Source: an uncultured Acidaminococcus sp.
GTDB lineage: Bacteria; Bacillota_C; Negativicutes; Acidaminococcales; Acidaminococcaceae
Assembly (NCBI GenBank): GCA_900314165.1
Contig: OMUE01000112.1
Span: forward strand, 1-37,936
Length of the DNA: 37,936 nucleotides
Direction of reading: 5' to 3'
The position numbers and the translations under genes are program-made. Each line of letters opens with the position of its first letter. The first letter of the stretch is position 1. Shown piece by piece: positions 17,264-27,500 of the stretch. The notes under the pieces are model-generated. The model worked only from the letters and a program-made list of their open reading frames with translations, was not told the DNA's origin and made no database searches.

Positions 17264-18375
17264 CAAACGATATGATCGGCCTCATCAATCTTCGGGAAGA
17301 CAATCCCATTTATGAACTGAACGAAAAACGGCCTCTGGCTACTGTTCCTATCGGAGGCAGGTTCCGCCTCATCGATTTCGCCCTGTCCAATATGGTGAAT
17401 GCAGGCGTACAGGACGTGGGTCTGCTGCTGCCCGCTGCTTCCCGCTCCATCCTGGACCATATCCGTTCCGGTAAGGAATGGGGCCTGGCCCGCAAAGGCG
17501 ACGGCCTGTTCTACCTGCCCATGGAACCGGAAGAGATTGCTAATCCGGAAAAAGGCGACGTCAGCGCCTATTACAAGAACCTGATGTTCGTGAAACGGGG
17601 CAACCGGAAATATATCATCATTACGGATGCCCGCACGGTCCGGAACATCGACTATGACAAGGTACTCCACTTCCACCGCCGCCACAATGCGGACGTGACC
17701 ATGATCTACCAGAAACAAAAAGAAGATCTGGGCGAATGCGGGTATACCCTGTCCATAGCCGAGGATGACCGGATTACCGGGATTGCACCCAAAGCCCAAA
17801 TCCAGGCCAGCGATAATCTCTATGAACGCAGCCTGATCATAGATTCGGAAGTATTCCAACACCTGATCCGTCGGGCCTATGTAAAAGGCTATAAATATAT
17901 GATTACGGATGTACTGGCCCAGAACATCGGCCGCCTCCGGGCTTTTGCCTACATTTGCACAGGCTATGCAAGACGGGTTTCCACTCTGACTTCCTATTTC
18001 CAGGTTAATATGGAACTGCTGAATCCCAAGATCTGGAAGGAATTATTCCTGAAGGACGAACAGCACCATATCTACACGAAGATCAAGGATGAAGCCCCTG
18101 CCAAGTACATGGAAGAAGCTCATGTGGTCAATTCCATCATTGCCAACGGCTGTGTGATCGAAGGCCGGGTAGAAAACTCCATCCTGTTCCGGAAAGTGAA
18201 AGTGGGCCGCAATACGGTCATCCGCAACAGCATCATCATGCAGCACAGCATCATCGGCGATAACGCCGACCTGAACTACGTGGCCTGCGACAAGTCCACG
18301 ATAGTACAACCTGAAGCCATCCTGACGGGGACGAAAGAAAATCCCCTCTGTATCAGCAAACGCTCTGTTCTCTGA
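17260..18375 (+). CDS. glgD: Glucose-1-phosphate adenylyltransferase regulatory subunit GlgD
   Basis: A 371-residue GlgC paralogue found in Firmicutes. It keeps the Rossmann-like and beta-helix domains ([20 protein letters not shown] near 28; hexapeptide-like repeats after about 290). The N-terminal GGxGxRL nucleotide loop is replaced by [19 protein letters not shown], so it should not be catalytic. In studied Firmicutes, GlgD forms a mixed complex with GlgC and raises its activity. The ATGA overlap with glgC supports equal production of the two subunits. Confidence 0.95.
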   Translation: MTNDMIGLINLREDNPIYELNEKRPLATVPIGGRFRLIDFALSNMVNAGVQDVGLLLPAASRSILDHIRSGKEWGLARKGDGLFYLPMEPEEIANPEKGDVSAYYKNLMFVKRGNRKYIIITDARTVRNIDYDKVLHFHRRHNADVTMIYQKQKEDLGECGYTLSIAEDDRITGIAPKAQIQASDNLYERSLIIDSEVFQHLIRRAYVKGYKYMITDVLAQNIGRLRAFAYICTGYARRVSTLTSYFQVNMELLNPKIWKELFLKDEQHHIYTKIKDEAPAKYMEEAHVVNSIIANGCVIEGRVENSILFRKVKVGRNTVIRNSIIMQHSIIGDNADLNYVACDKSTIVQPEAILTGTKENPLCISKRSVL

Positions 18376-18407
18376 AAAAGGAGACCGCAGCAACAAAGGA
18401 GTAAAGC

Positions 18408-20837
18408 GTGAATAAATGGAAGAATAAAGATGAATTCAAGAGCTTGTTCAAGGAAAAAGCCCACATCCTGTGGGAAAAAGAAGTCCGTGAGCTCACACTT
18501 AACGAAGTGTATCAGACCGTAGCCTATATGGTACGGGATTTGGTCAGCGATGATTGGATTCGCACGAATGAAGCCTACGTAGAGAAGAAGGCAAAACAAG
18601 TCTATTATTTTTCCATTGAATTCCTCATCGGCCGTCTGCTGGAGTCCAACCTGCTGGGTATCGATATGGACGATATCTGCCGGGAAGGCCTGTCAGACCT
18701 GGGTTTCGACATGGAGAAGATCATTCCCCAGGAACGGGATCCGGGTCTGGGCAACGGCGGGCTGGGCAGACTGGCCGCCTGCTTCATCGATTCCCTGGCC
18801 GCCCTGCAGCTGCCGGGCCACGGTAACAGCATTCGTTACCAATATGGCCTGTTTGCCCAACGCATTATCGATGACCAGCAGGTAGAGCTGCCGGACAGCT
18901 GGCTGGAAAACGGCTATCCCTGGGAAGTCCGCAAAGTGGACAAAACCGTCAACGTACGGTTCGGGGGCAACGCCTATATGCGGCCTGCAGAAAACGGACG
19001 GCTGGAGTGCGTCCACGAAAAGTATTCCTCCGTCCGGGCCGTCCCCTATGACGTGCCCATCATCGGCTACCACAACAACACGGTAAATACCCTGCGCCTG
19101 TGGCGGGCCGAATATTCCCGGGAAGATATGTTCCGGGAGTTGTCCCTGGGAGACCGTCACCGGGCTTTCCGCTACAAGGACAATGTCCAGAGCATCTCCC
19201 GGTTCCTGTATCCCGATGACAGCACGGAAGAAGGCCGCCGGCTGCGGCTCATGCAGGAATACTTCTTCGTATCCGCCGGGGTCCAGAGCATCGTCCGCCA
19301 CTTCAAGAACAAGTACAGGCGGCACCTGACCCATTTCGACCGGTACGTCAGCATCCACATTAACGATACCCATCCGGCCCTCGTGATTCCGGAACTCATG
19401 CGGATCTTCATGGATGAGGAAGGCATGACCTGGGAAATGGCCTGGGGTGTCACCCTGCGTACCGTGGCGTACACGAACCATACCATCCTGCCGGAAGCCA
19501 TGGAAAAATGGCCCATCCCCATGTTCAAGGACCTGCTGCCCCGGATCTACCTGATTGTGGACGAGATCAACCGGCGCTGGCTGAAATACGTGCGGGCCAT
19601 GTATCCCGGCGACGAAAAACGGGTCCGGGAAGTAGCCATCCTGTGGGACGGCCAGGTCCATATGGCCCATCTGGCCTGTGCAGGCAGCCACAGCATCAAT
19701 GGCGTAGCTGAAATCCATTCCCAGATTCTGAAGGACTCCACCCTGCACCAGTTCTACACCTGCTATCCTTACCGCTTCTCCAATAAGACCAATGGGGTCT
19801 CCCACCGGCGCTGGCTCATCCAGTCCAATCCTCAGCTGGCCACGGTGCTGGACGAAACCATCGGCTCCCAGTGGCGCACGGATCCCAGCCGCCTGATCGA
19901 ACTGGAACAGTATGCGGACGATCCGTCCCTGAAACAGCAGCTGGCTCTGGTGAAACAGGAACGCAAGGAAATCTTTGCGAAATACGTATTAGAGAAATAC
20001 GGCGAAAAACTGAACACAGATTCCATTTTCGATGTGCAGATCAAGCGCATCCATTTGTATAAGCGGCAGTTGCTGAACATCCTCCACGTGCTGCACATGT
20101 ACTTCCTGCTGAAGGAAAATCCGTCCTTCAAGATTGTGCCCCGGACCTACCTGTTCGGCGGCAAGGCGGCGTCCAGTTACGGCGAAGCCAAGCAGACCAT
20201 CCGCCTCATCAACACGGTAGCGAAATTCGTGAACCACGACCCTGTGGTGTCCAAGCAGATGAAAGTGCTGTTCCTGGAGAACTACAACGTGTCCCTGGGC
20301 CAGCTATTGTTCCCTGCGGCGGACGTCAGCGAACAGATTTCCACGGCCGGCAAGGAAGCTTCCGGCACGGGCAACATGAAGTTCATGATGAACGGGGCCA
20401 TCACCCTGGGCACCATGGACGGGGCCAACGTGGAAATCCACAGAGAAGTGGGCGACGACAACTGCGTCATCTTCGGACTCCGGGCCGACGAGGTCATGAA
20501 GTACTACACCCAGGGCGGTTATTCCTCCTGGAACATGTACAGTTCCGACCCCAGCATCCGCCAAGTCATGGATGCCCTCGTCGACGGCTCTCTGAACGGG
20601 GAAGATTTCGGCATGCTGTATGAACTGCTGCTGGACCGGAACGACGAATTCTTTGTGTTGAAAGATTTTGCTTCCTACTGCAAGGCACAGGAAGAAATCG
20701 CCAACCGCTATAAAGACATGAGCAGCTGGATCCGTTCCAGCGCCATCAATATTGCCCACTCCGGGTATTTTTCCAGTGATCGTACCATTAAACAATATGC
20801 TTCTGATATCTGGCATATCAAACCTGTTACCATCTAA
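18408..20837 (+). CDS. glgP: Glycogen phosphorylase
   Basis: An 809-residue GT35 enzyme that releases glucose-1-phosphate from alpha-1,4-glucan ends. The start is GTG, six bases after AAAGGAG. RDPGLGNGGLGRLAACFIDS near 112, HINDTHPALVIPELMR near 320, and the PLP-binding EASGTGNMKFMMNGA (lysine near residue 659) are intact, with TLGTMDGANVEI after it. Length is normal for bacterial enzymes. It sits between synthesis genes, so breakdown and synthesis are expressed together. It lies 32 bases after glgD. Confidence 0.96.
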   Translation: MNKWKNKDEFKSLFKEKAHILWEKEVRELTLNEVYQTVAYMVRDLVSDDWIRTNEAYVEKKAKQVYYFSIEFLIGRLLESNLLGIDMDDICREGLSDLGFDMEKIIPQERDPGLGNGGLGRLAACFIDSLAALQLPGHGNSIRYQYGLFAQRIIDDQQVELPDSWLENGYPWEVRKVDKTVNVRFGGNAYMRPAENGRLECVHEKYSSVRAVPYDVPIIGYHNNTVNTLRLWRAEYSREDMFRELSLGDRHRAFRYKDNVQSISRFLYPDDSTEEGRRLRLMQEYFFVSAGVQSIVRHFKNKYRRHLTHFDRYVSIHINDTHPALVIPELMRIFMDEEGMTWEMAWGVTLRTVAYTNHTILPEAMEKWPIPMFKDLLPRIYLIVDEINRRWLKYVRAMYPGDEKRVREVAILWDGQVHMAHLACAGSHSINGVAEIHSQILKDSTLHQFYTCYPYRFSNKTNGVSHRRWLIQSNPQLATVLDETIGSQWRTDPSRLIELEQYADDPSLKQQLALVKQERKEIFAKYVLEKYGEKLNTDSIFDVQIKRIHLYKRQLLNILHVLHMYFLLKENPSFKIVPRTYLFGGKAASSYGEAKQTIRLINTVAKFVNHDPVVSKQMKVLFLENYNVSLGQLLFPAADVSEQISTAGKEASGTGNMKFMMNGAITLGTMDGANVEIHREVGDDNCVIFGLRADEVMKYYTQGGYSSWNMYSSDPSIRQVMDALVDGSLNGEDFGMLYELLLDRNDEFFVLKDFASYCKAQEEIANRYKDMSSWIRSSAINIAHSGYFSSDRTIKQYASDIWHIKPVTI

Positions 20838-20864
20838 TATTATTTCAAGAGGGGAGTTTAGACT

Positions 20865-22946
20865 ATGAAACTCAGTGCAATCGATGAATACAGCACCTAT
20901 CTGTATCATCAGGGAACAAACTACAGTAGTTTCCGTATGTTCGGTGCCCATTTTACGGCGTACCGCCGTCGGGCCTGCGTGCGTTTCTCCGTGTGGGCTC
21001 CCCATGCGCAATCCGTCAGCGTCGTTGGTGATTTCAACAATTGGGATCCGAAAGCGAATCCCATGGAAAAAGCCGCAGCTGGCACCGGCATCTGGGTGGC
21101 CTATGTAGCAGGCCTCCAGGAAGGCGATATCTACAAATATTCCATTACAGCAGCGGATGGTTCCGTGCTGCTGAAAAGCGACCCTTATGGCTTCTGGTCC
21201 GAGCTACGCCCCAATACGGCCTCCCGGCTCACGAAGCTGCAGTATACCTGGCATGACAAAAAGTGGATGGCCAGCCGCAAAGACTACGACTCCTACTCCT
21301 CCCCCATGCTGACCTACGAAGTCCATCTGGGCTCCTGGCAACGCAATGCCGAAGGAGAGGTCCTGACTTATCGGGAGACCGCGGACCGGCTGGTGCAGTA
21401 CGTGAAGGACATGCACTACACCCATATCGAAATCATGCCTCTGTGTGAATATCCTTATGACGGTTCCTGGGGCTACCAGGCCACGGGGTATTTCTCCATT
21501 ACCAGCCGGTACGGCCGGCCGGAAGACTTCATGTATCTGGTAGACCTGTGCCACCGCAGCGGCATCGGCGTAATCCTGGACTGGGTGCCCGGCCATTTCT
21601 GCCGGGATGCCCATGGCCTCCGCTATTTCGACGGAGAACCCTGCTACGAATCCGGCAACCCCATGCTGGCCGAAAACAAAGAATGGGATACCATGAACTT
21701 TGACTACGGCCGCACGGAAGTCCAGTCCTTCCTGATTTCCAGCGCCCTGTTCCTGCTGGAACAGTTCCATATTGACGGTCTGCGCATCGACGCCGTGGCT
21801 AATATGTTGTACCTGGACTACGGCCATCCGGACGGAGCCTGGCAGGCTAATAAATACGGCGGCCGGGAAAACCTGGAAGCCATCGACTTTATCCGCAAGC
21901 TGAATACGGCTGTGTTCCAGGAATTCCCCCACGCCCTTATGATTGCGGAAGAATCCTCCGCCTGGTCTCTTGTAACGAAACCGGTGGACAAGGGCGGCCT
22001 GGGCTTCAACTACAAATGGAACATGGGCTGGATGAACGACATGCTGAAATACATGGCCATCGATCCCCTGTTCCGGAAAGGGAACCAGCAGCTCATTACG
22101 TTCTCCCTGACCTATGCTTTCTCCGAGAACTTCATCCTGCCCCTGTCCCACGACGAAGTGGTCCACGGCAAGCATTCCCTACTGGACAAGATGCCCGGGG
22201 ATTACTGGCAGAAGTTCGCCGGCCTGCGGGCCTTCTACGGCTACTGGATGAGCCACCCGGGCAAGAAGCTGCTGTTCATGGGCAGCGATTACGGCCAATT
22301 CATAGAATGGAAGTATGACGACAGCCTGGACTGGCACCTGTTGGACTATCCCATGCACAAGGCTATGCACGACTACATGCGCCAGCTGAATGCCTATTAC
22401 AATGACCATCAGGAATTCTGGGCTGAGGATTGTGACTGGTCCGGATTCCAGTGGATCAGCTGTGACGACGTGGACAACAGTGTCATCGTATTCTACCGCA
22501 AGGGCAAAGACGACGGCACCATGACCATCGTGGCCTGCAACTTCACTCCTGTAGTACGCCACTCCTATCGGTTCGGGGTACCGAAAGCCGGCACCTATGT
22601 GGAAGTATTCAACAGCGACGCAGAAGCCTTTGGTGGCTCCAACGTCATCAACGAAGGAGAATTTGTGGCAGACACCACGAAGCCCATGCACGGCTGTGAA
22701 CAGTCCATCGAGCTGACTCTGCCCCCACTGGCCACCATCTATCTCCAGTGCAAAGAGGACCAGCTGCTAAAAAAAGTGGAACCGTCCCCGGCTGAACCTG
22801 CCAAGAAGCCGGCCAGGCGGACACAAGCAGTCAAAAAGGCTGCTGCTATAAAGAAGACGAAACCTGTGGCTAAGACACCTGCCGCCAAAGCTAAACGAAC
22901 CAAAAAGACGGCAACTGCAAAAAAAGTAGGTGAAACCAATGAGTAA
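20865..22946 (+). CDS. glgB: 1,4-alpha-glucan branching enzyme with Lys/Ala-rich tail
   Basis: A 693-residue GH13 enzyme that forms alpha-1,6 branches in glycogen. A CBM48 module lies at about 25-125 (VRFSVWAPHAQSVSVVGDFN), the GH13 barrel at about 150-510, and an all-beta C domain to about 625. Catalytic residues are in DGLRIDAVANML (Asp nucleophile near 307), MIAEESS (Glu near 361) and LSHDEVVHG (His-Asp near 429). Residues about 640-693 are an odd basic tail with repeated PAKK, KKAA, KTPAAKAK and KKTATAKK motifs, like histone H1 or bacterial PAKKA-type tails, and have no counterpart in ordinary GlgB. It overlaps glgA by eight bases. Confidence 0.95.
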   Translation: MKLSAIDEYSTYLYHQGTNYSSFRMFGAHFTAYRRRACVRFSVWAPHAQSVSVVGDFNNWDPKANPMEKAAAGTGIWVAYVAGLQEGDIYKYSITAADGSVLLKSDPYGFWSELRPNTASRLTKLQYTWHDKKWMASRKDYDSYSSPMLTYEVHLGSWQRNAEGEVLTYRETADRLVQYVKDMHYTHIEIMPLCEYPYDGSWGYQATGYFSITSRYGRPEDFMYLVDLCHRSGIGVILDWVPGHFCRDAHGLRYFDGEPCYESGNPMLAENKEWDTMNFDYGRTEVQSFLISSALFLLEQFHIDGLRIDAVANMLYLDYGHPDGAWQANKYGGRENLEAIDFIRKLNTAVFQEFPHALMIAEESSAWSLVTKPVDKGGLGFNYKWNMGWMNDMLKYMAIDPLFRKGNQQLITFSLTYAFSENFILPLSHDEVVHGKHSLLDKMPGDYWQKFAGLRAFYGYWMSHPGKKLLFMGSDYGQFIEWKYDDSLDWHLLDYPMHKAMHDYMRQLNAYYNDHQEFWAEDCDWSGFQWISCDDVDNSVIVFYRKGKDDGTMTIVACNFTPVVRHSYRFGVPKAGTYVEVFNSDAEAFGGSNVINEGEFVADTTKPMHGCEQSIELTLPPLATIYLQCKEDQLLKKVEPSPAEPAKKPARRTQAVKKAAAIKKTKPVAKTPAAKAKRTKKTATAKKVGETNE

Positions 22947-24381
22947 AAAGATTCTTTTCGTGGCCTCGGAAGCTGTACCCTTTATTAAGACCGGCGGTCT
23001 GGCCGACGTCATGGGCGCCCTGCCCAAGACGCTGGCTGCCAAAGGTCTGGATGTGGCCGTCGTCATTCCCAAATACGGCACCATTGCCCAAAAACACAAG
23101 GACGAAATGAAGACTCTGGTCACCGGCACAGTGAACCTGTCCTGGCGTCAGCAGTACTATGGTGTCAGCGTCATCGTGAAAGACGGCGTCAGCTACTATT
23201 TCATCGACAACGAACGGTATTTCAAGCGGGACAAACTGTACGGCTATGACGACGATGCGGAACGCTTCGCCTATTTCTGCCGTGCGGTGCTGACCATGCT
23301 GCCCAAGGTAGGGTTCCGGCCGGACCTGATTCATTGCAATGACTGGCATACGGGTCTTTTAGGTGTATACCTGAAGGAAGACTTCGCCAAGGACCCCTAT
23401 TACCAGGGCATCAAGGTCATCTACACCATCCATAACCTGAAATTCCAAGGAATCTATGGTCCGGAAATCATGGGTGACATCATTGGCCTGCCCCAGTACC
23501 TGTTTACCAACGGGAACCTGGAATGCGACGGCTGCGTAAACTACATGAAGTCCGGTATGGTGTACGCGGACTACATCACCACGGTATCCCCCACCTATGC
23601 CCAGGAAATCACGTACCCCTATTACGGGGAACGGCTGGACGGCTATATTCGGGCTAACCAGGACAAGGTTACGGGTATCATCAACGGCCTGGACGTGGAC
23701 GTGTACAATCCCCGGACGGATCCCTATATCAAGAAACAATACACAGCAGCCAACGCCCGTGCCGGCAAACGGGACGACAAGGACGACCTGCGGCGCAGCC
23801 TGGGACTGCCCATCCGCCGGGGGATCCCCATGATTGCCATTGTGTCCCGGTTGGACGAATCCAAAGGCCTGGACCTGATTACGTACATCATGGACGAACT
23901 GCTGGAGGACGAAATCCAACTGGTGCTGGTAGGTACCGGCAATGCCCGGTATGAAGAATTCTTCCGTGGCCTGGCCCAGCGCCATCCTACGAAGGTTTCT
24001 GCCAACCTCCTGTTTGACGAAGCCCTGGCTCACCGGGTCTATGCGGCAGCAGATATTTTCCTGATGCCCAGCCGCTATGAACCCTGCGGCCTGAGCCAGC
24101 TCATCGCTCTGGAATACGGGGCTATTCCTGTAGTCCGGGCTACGGGTGGCCTGAAAGATACGGTCATTCCCTTTGACAAGTACCGGAACACCGGCAACGG
24201 CTTCACGTTCAACAATTTCAACGCTCACGAGCTGTTATTCACCATCAAGCGGGCTCTGGGAGCTTACGAAGATTCCGTCGTCTGGAACAAACTGACCAGC
24301 AACGCCATGAACAGCGATTACAGCTGGACCCGCAGTGCGGAAGCGTACATGAAGCTGTACGATAAAGTACTGGGAGAATAG
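22939..24381 (+). CDS. glgA: Glycogen synthase (ADP-glucose type)
   Basis: About 480 residues of GT5, GT-B fold, adding glucose from ADP-glucose to the non-reducing end of glycogen. KTGGLADVMGALP near residue 17 is the ADP-glucose site, with HCNDWHTGLL near 135, INGLDVDVYNP near 248, and MPSRYEPCGLSQLIALEYG near 378 (the donor-site Glu region). I use the ATG at 22939, eight bases after AGG; a GTG three codons upstream is possible but less well placed. The start overlaps the glgB stop, suggesting coupled translation. It is last in the core glg operon. Confidence 0.96.
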   Translation: MSKKILFVASEAVPFIKTGGLADVMGALPKTLAAKGLDVAVVIPKYGTIAQKHKDEMKTLVTGTVNLSWRQQYYGVSVIVKDGVSYYFIDNERYFKRDKLYGYDDDAERFAYFCRAVLTMLPKVGFRPDLIHCNDWHTGLLGVYLKEDFAKDPYYQGIKVIYTIHNLKFQGIYGPEIMGDIIGLPQYLFTNGNLECDGCVNYMKSGMVYADYITTVSPTYAQEITYPYYGERLDGYIRANQDKVTGIINGLDVDVYNPRTDPYIKKQYTAANARAGKRDDKDDLRRSLGLPIRRGIPMIAIVSRLDESKGLDLITYIMDELLEDEIQLVLVGTGNARYEEFFRGLAQRHPTKVSANLLFDEALAHRVYAAADIFLMPSRYEPCGLSQLIALEYGAIPVVRATGGLKDTVIPFDKYRNTGNGFTFNNFNAHELLFTIKRALGAYEDSVVWNKLTSNAMNSDYSWTRSAEAYMKLYDKVLGE

Positions 24382-24388
24382 AATAAAA

Positions 24389-24489
24389 CGGGCGCACCGA
24401 CGCTACGCTCTGGGGCGCCCCTACGGATTGAAGAAGGTCAACCGTAGGGGTTTCCCAGAGGGGCTGCAAGCCCCGGCGGCAAACCCGTT
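24389..24489. repeat. CCGTAGGGG-family repeat after glgA
   Basis: A GC-rich palindromic stretch. AACGGG at the left pairs with CCCGTT at the right, GGGGCGCCCC lies inside, and CCCCTACGG (24417-24425) faces CCGTAGGGG (24442-24450). GAGGGGCTGCAAGCCCC forms a further hairpin. It shares CGCCCCTACGGATT with the copy at 9556-9569. Confidence 0.65.
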
Positions 24490-24506
24490 TATTGGAATCA
24501 AAGGAC

Positions 24507-24544
24507 GCCCCTGTCCGGCATGATGCTGAGGCAGGGGCTTTTTT
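24507..24544 (+). terminator. Terminator or attenuator ahead of the GH13-GH77 gene
   Basis: GCCCCTG (24507-24513) pairs with CAGGGGC (24532-24538), extended inside by CC/GG and GCA/TGC, and is followed at once by TTTTTT (24539-24544). It ends 13 bases before the next start codon, almost touching that gene's ribosome binding site AGAAGGAG. Confidence 0.7.
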
Positions 24545-24557
24545 AGAAGGAGCAGTT

Positions 24558-27500
24558 ATGGAGTTAGGATTATATCACGATTCCCGTGCCTATGAGTACC
24601 GGTCCCGGTTCGGCGCAGCCCCGTCAGGCTCTGTGGTCCGGCTGCGGCTGGCGGCAGACCCTGAGGCAGCCCCGGAGCTCATCGTACGGCTGCGGCTGTG
24701 GCATAGCCAGGAGGGGGAATCCTTTGTGCCCATGGTCTGGGACGGCAAGGCCTTTACGGCGGACCTTGCCCTGCCGGAAAAGGGCTGCCTGCTATGGTAC
24801 TATTTTGTCATTGCTCATAAAGAGGATATTCTGTACTACGGCAATAATCGTGCCGGTCTGGGAGGCGTAGGCAGCGTCTACACGGAACAGCCTCCCTCCT
24901 ATCAGATTACGGTATACGACAAGGACGCCAAAAGTCCGGACTGGTTCAAACACGCCATCGTATATCAGATTTTCCCGGACCGGTTCTGCCGGGGCCAGGG
25001 CGGTACCGCAAAGCTGAGTGGTAAACGGGATGCCGTACTCCACAGCCGTTGGGACGATGATCCCTTCTACTGCCGCCTCCGTGACAATGGTCCTATCGTG
25101 TACTACGACTTTTTCGGGGGCAACCTGGCTGGTATCCGGGAAAAGCTGGACTACCTCCAGAGCTTGGGCGTTACGGTGCTGTACCTGAACCCCATTTTTG
25201 AAAGCCGCAGCAACCACCGATATGACACGGGCAACTACAAGAAGGTAGATTCTTTTTTGGGTACGGAGCAGGAGCTGAAGAAGCTGTGCAAGGTGGCCAG
25301 AAAAAAGGGCATCCGCATTATCCTGGACGGGGTGTTCAGCCACACAGGGGCTGACAGCCTGTATTTCAACCGCTACGGCCGCTACGACAGCCTGGGCGCC
25401 TATCAGTCCAAGGACTCCTCCTATTACGAGTGGTACCGTTTCTCGGACTACCCGGACAAATACGAATCCTGGTGGGGCGTGGACGACCTGCCCAACGTGG
25501 AGGAAACCACACCTTCTTATATGGACTTCATTATCAACGATGAGGACAGTGTGCTGAAGCACTGGCTGCGGGCCGGCATCAGCGGCTGGCGGCTGGACGT
25601 CATCGACGAGCTGCCCGTGCCGTTTTTGCGGCAATTCTACAAGACCCTGAAACAGCAGGACCCGGAAGCCCTGCTTATCGGAGAAGTGTGGGAAGACGCC
25701 TCCAACAAGATCAGCTACAGCCAGCAGCGGGAGTATCTCTGCGGCTACGACATCGACAGCGCAATGAACTACGCCCTGCGGACCCAGCTGCTGTCGTTCC
25801 TCCAGGGCCATCAGGATGCAGGTGCTCTCCAGAATCAGCTGCTGCACCTTATAGAAAATTACCCTAAAGAAAACTGGTACGCCATGCTGAACCTGATCGG
25901 CAGCCACGACGTAGAACGGATCCTGACGGTGCTGACGGATATAGGCGGCACGGATGACCGAACGGCAGCAGAAGCAGGGAAACAGCGGCTGGAACTGCTG
26001 CTGGCCTGGCAGTTCACTATGCCCGGCGCACCCTGCATCTATTACGGGGACGAAGCAGGCCTGACGGGCCGCAAGGATCCGGAAAACCGCCACACCTATC
26101 CCTGGGGCCACGAAGACAAGGACCTGCAGGGGCTCACAAAACAATTGGGCCAGCTGCGCCGTCATCACGATGCCCTGCAGACCGGCCGCTTTATTCCCTT
26201 GTATGCCGATGGGGACGTGTTCGCCTATGCCCGCAGTATAGAAGGGGGTCATGATGTATTCGGCAAAGAGACCCGGGACGGCCTGTTCCTGGTAGCCGTG
26301 AACCGGAATGCTGCCCAGGCGAAAGCTATTACTATGGATACGGCGGACCTGGCCTACGGGCTCCTGGAGAACGTGCTGGAGCCTGCTGCTGCCCCTGTGG
26401 AGGTACTGAATGGCCACGTAACCCTGACACTGCCACCCTTGGGCTATGTAATACTGCAGGCCAAAGAAACCCCTGCAGGCATGAAACGAGCCGGGGTGCT
26501 GCTGCATCCTACCAGTCTGCCCTCTCCTTATGGCTGCGGAGACCTGGGCCGGGCAGCTTACGCCTTTGTGGATTTCCTGCAGCAGGCAGGCCAGAAGGTC
26601 TGGCAGATCCTGCCCCTGACGCCGCCGCTTTTGGGAGACTCCCCCTACCTGTCCTCTTCCGCCTTTGCAGGCAATGAACATCTCATCGCCCCGGAAGAAC
26701 TGGTTCGCTGGGGCTGGCTCAGCAAAGAGGCGTTGGCGGAATGGCAGCATTCCTCTGAGAAAGCCGCCTCCTGGCAGGAAGCCTGGGAACTGAAGCGGAA
26801 GCTGCTGTGGCACATGTCCCATGACAAGCCTCTGGAGGTTCACTGGGCCACCTACGAGGCCTTCTGCAAGCAGAACGCCTACTGGCTGGACGATTACGCC
26901 CTGTTCTGTGCCTTGGGCGAATTTTTCGAGCACATGCCCTGGACAAAGTGGCCGGAGGATATCCGCCGCCATGACCCCAAGGCTGTCCGCTTCTACAAAA
27001 TGGAATTGGCAGGCAATGTGGACCATTACAAGCTGCTGCAGTACATTTTCTACCGGCAGTGGAATAGCCTGCACCGGTACGCCCGGGACAAGGGCATCAC
27101 GATCTTAGGCGACATGCCCATGTTCGTGGCCCACAACAGTGCGGACTGCTGGGCACACCAGGACCTGTTCCAGCTGGATGACCACGGCTATCCTACGGCC
27201 GTAGCCGGTGTGCCCCCTGATTATTTCAGCAAGGACGGCCAGCTGTGGGGCAATCCCCTGTACGATTTTACCGCCATGAAGCAGGATGGGTATCAATGGT
27301 GGGTGGAACGGTTCCGGACACTGCAGCAGTACGTGGACGAAATCCGCATCGACCATTTCCGGGGCTTCGAGTCCTATTGGACGGTTCCGGCCAAAGCCCG
27401 GACGGCTAAGGAAGGCCACTGGACCAAGGGACCCGGCAGGTCGCTGTTTGCCGCCGTGGAAAAGGCGCTGGGTAAACTGCCCTTTGTGGCCGAGGATCTG

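Noticed and set aside
24492..24557. 22-codon extension of the GH13-GH77 protein from TTG at 24492
   Set aside because: It runs through a terminator hairpin with its T-run, and the ATG at 24558 has a proper ribosome binding site.
24792..27074. A very long open frame (about 760 codons) on the minus strand
   Set aside because: It lies wholly antisense to the GH13-GH77 fusion gene, whose domains and catalytic motifs are clear. Its translation is rich in His, Gln and Val with no recognisable domain, and it has no ribosome binding site. It results from codon bias in a GC-rich gene.
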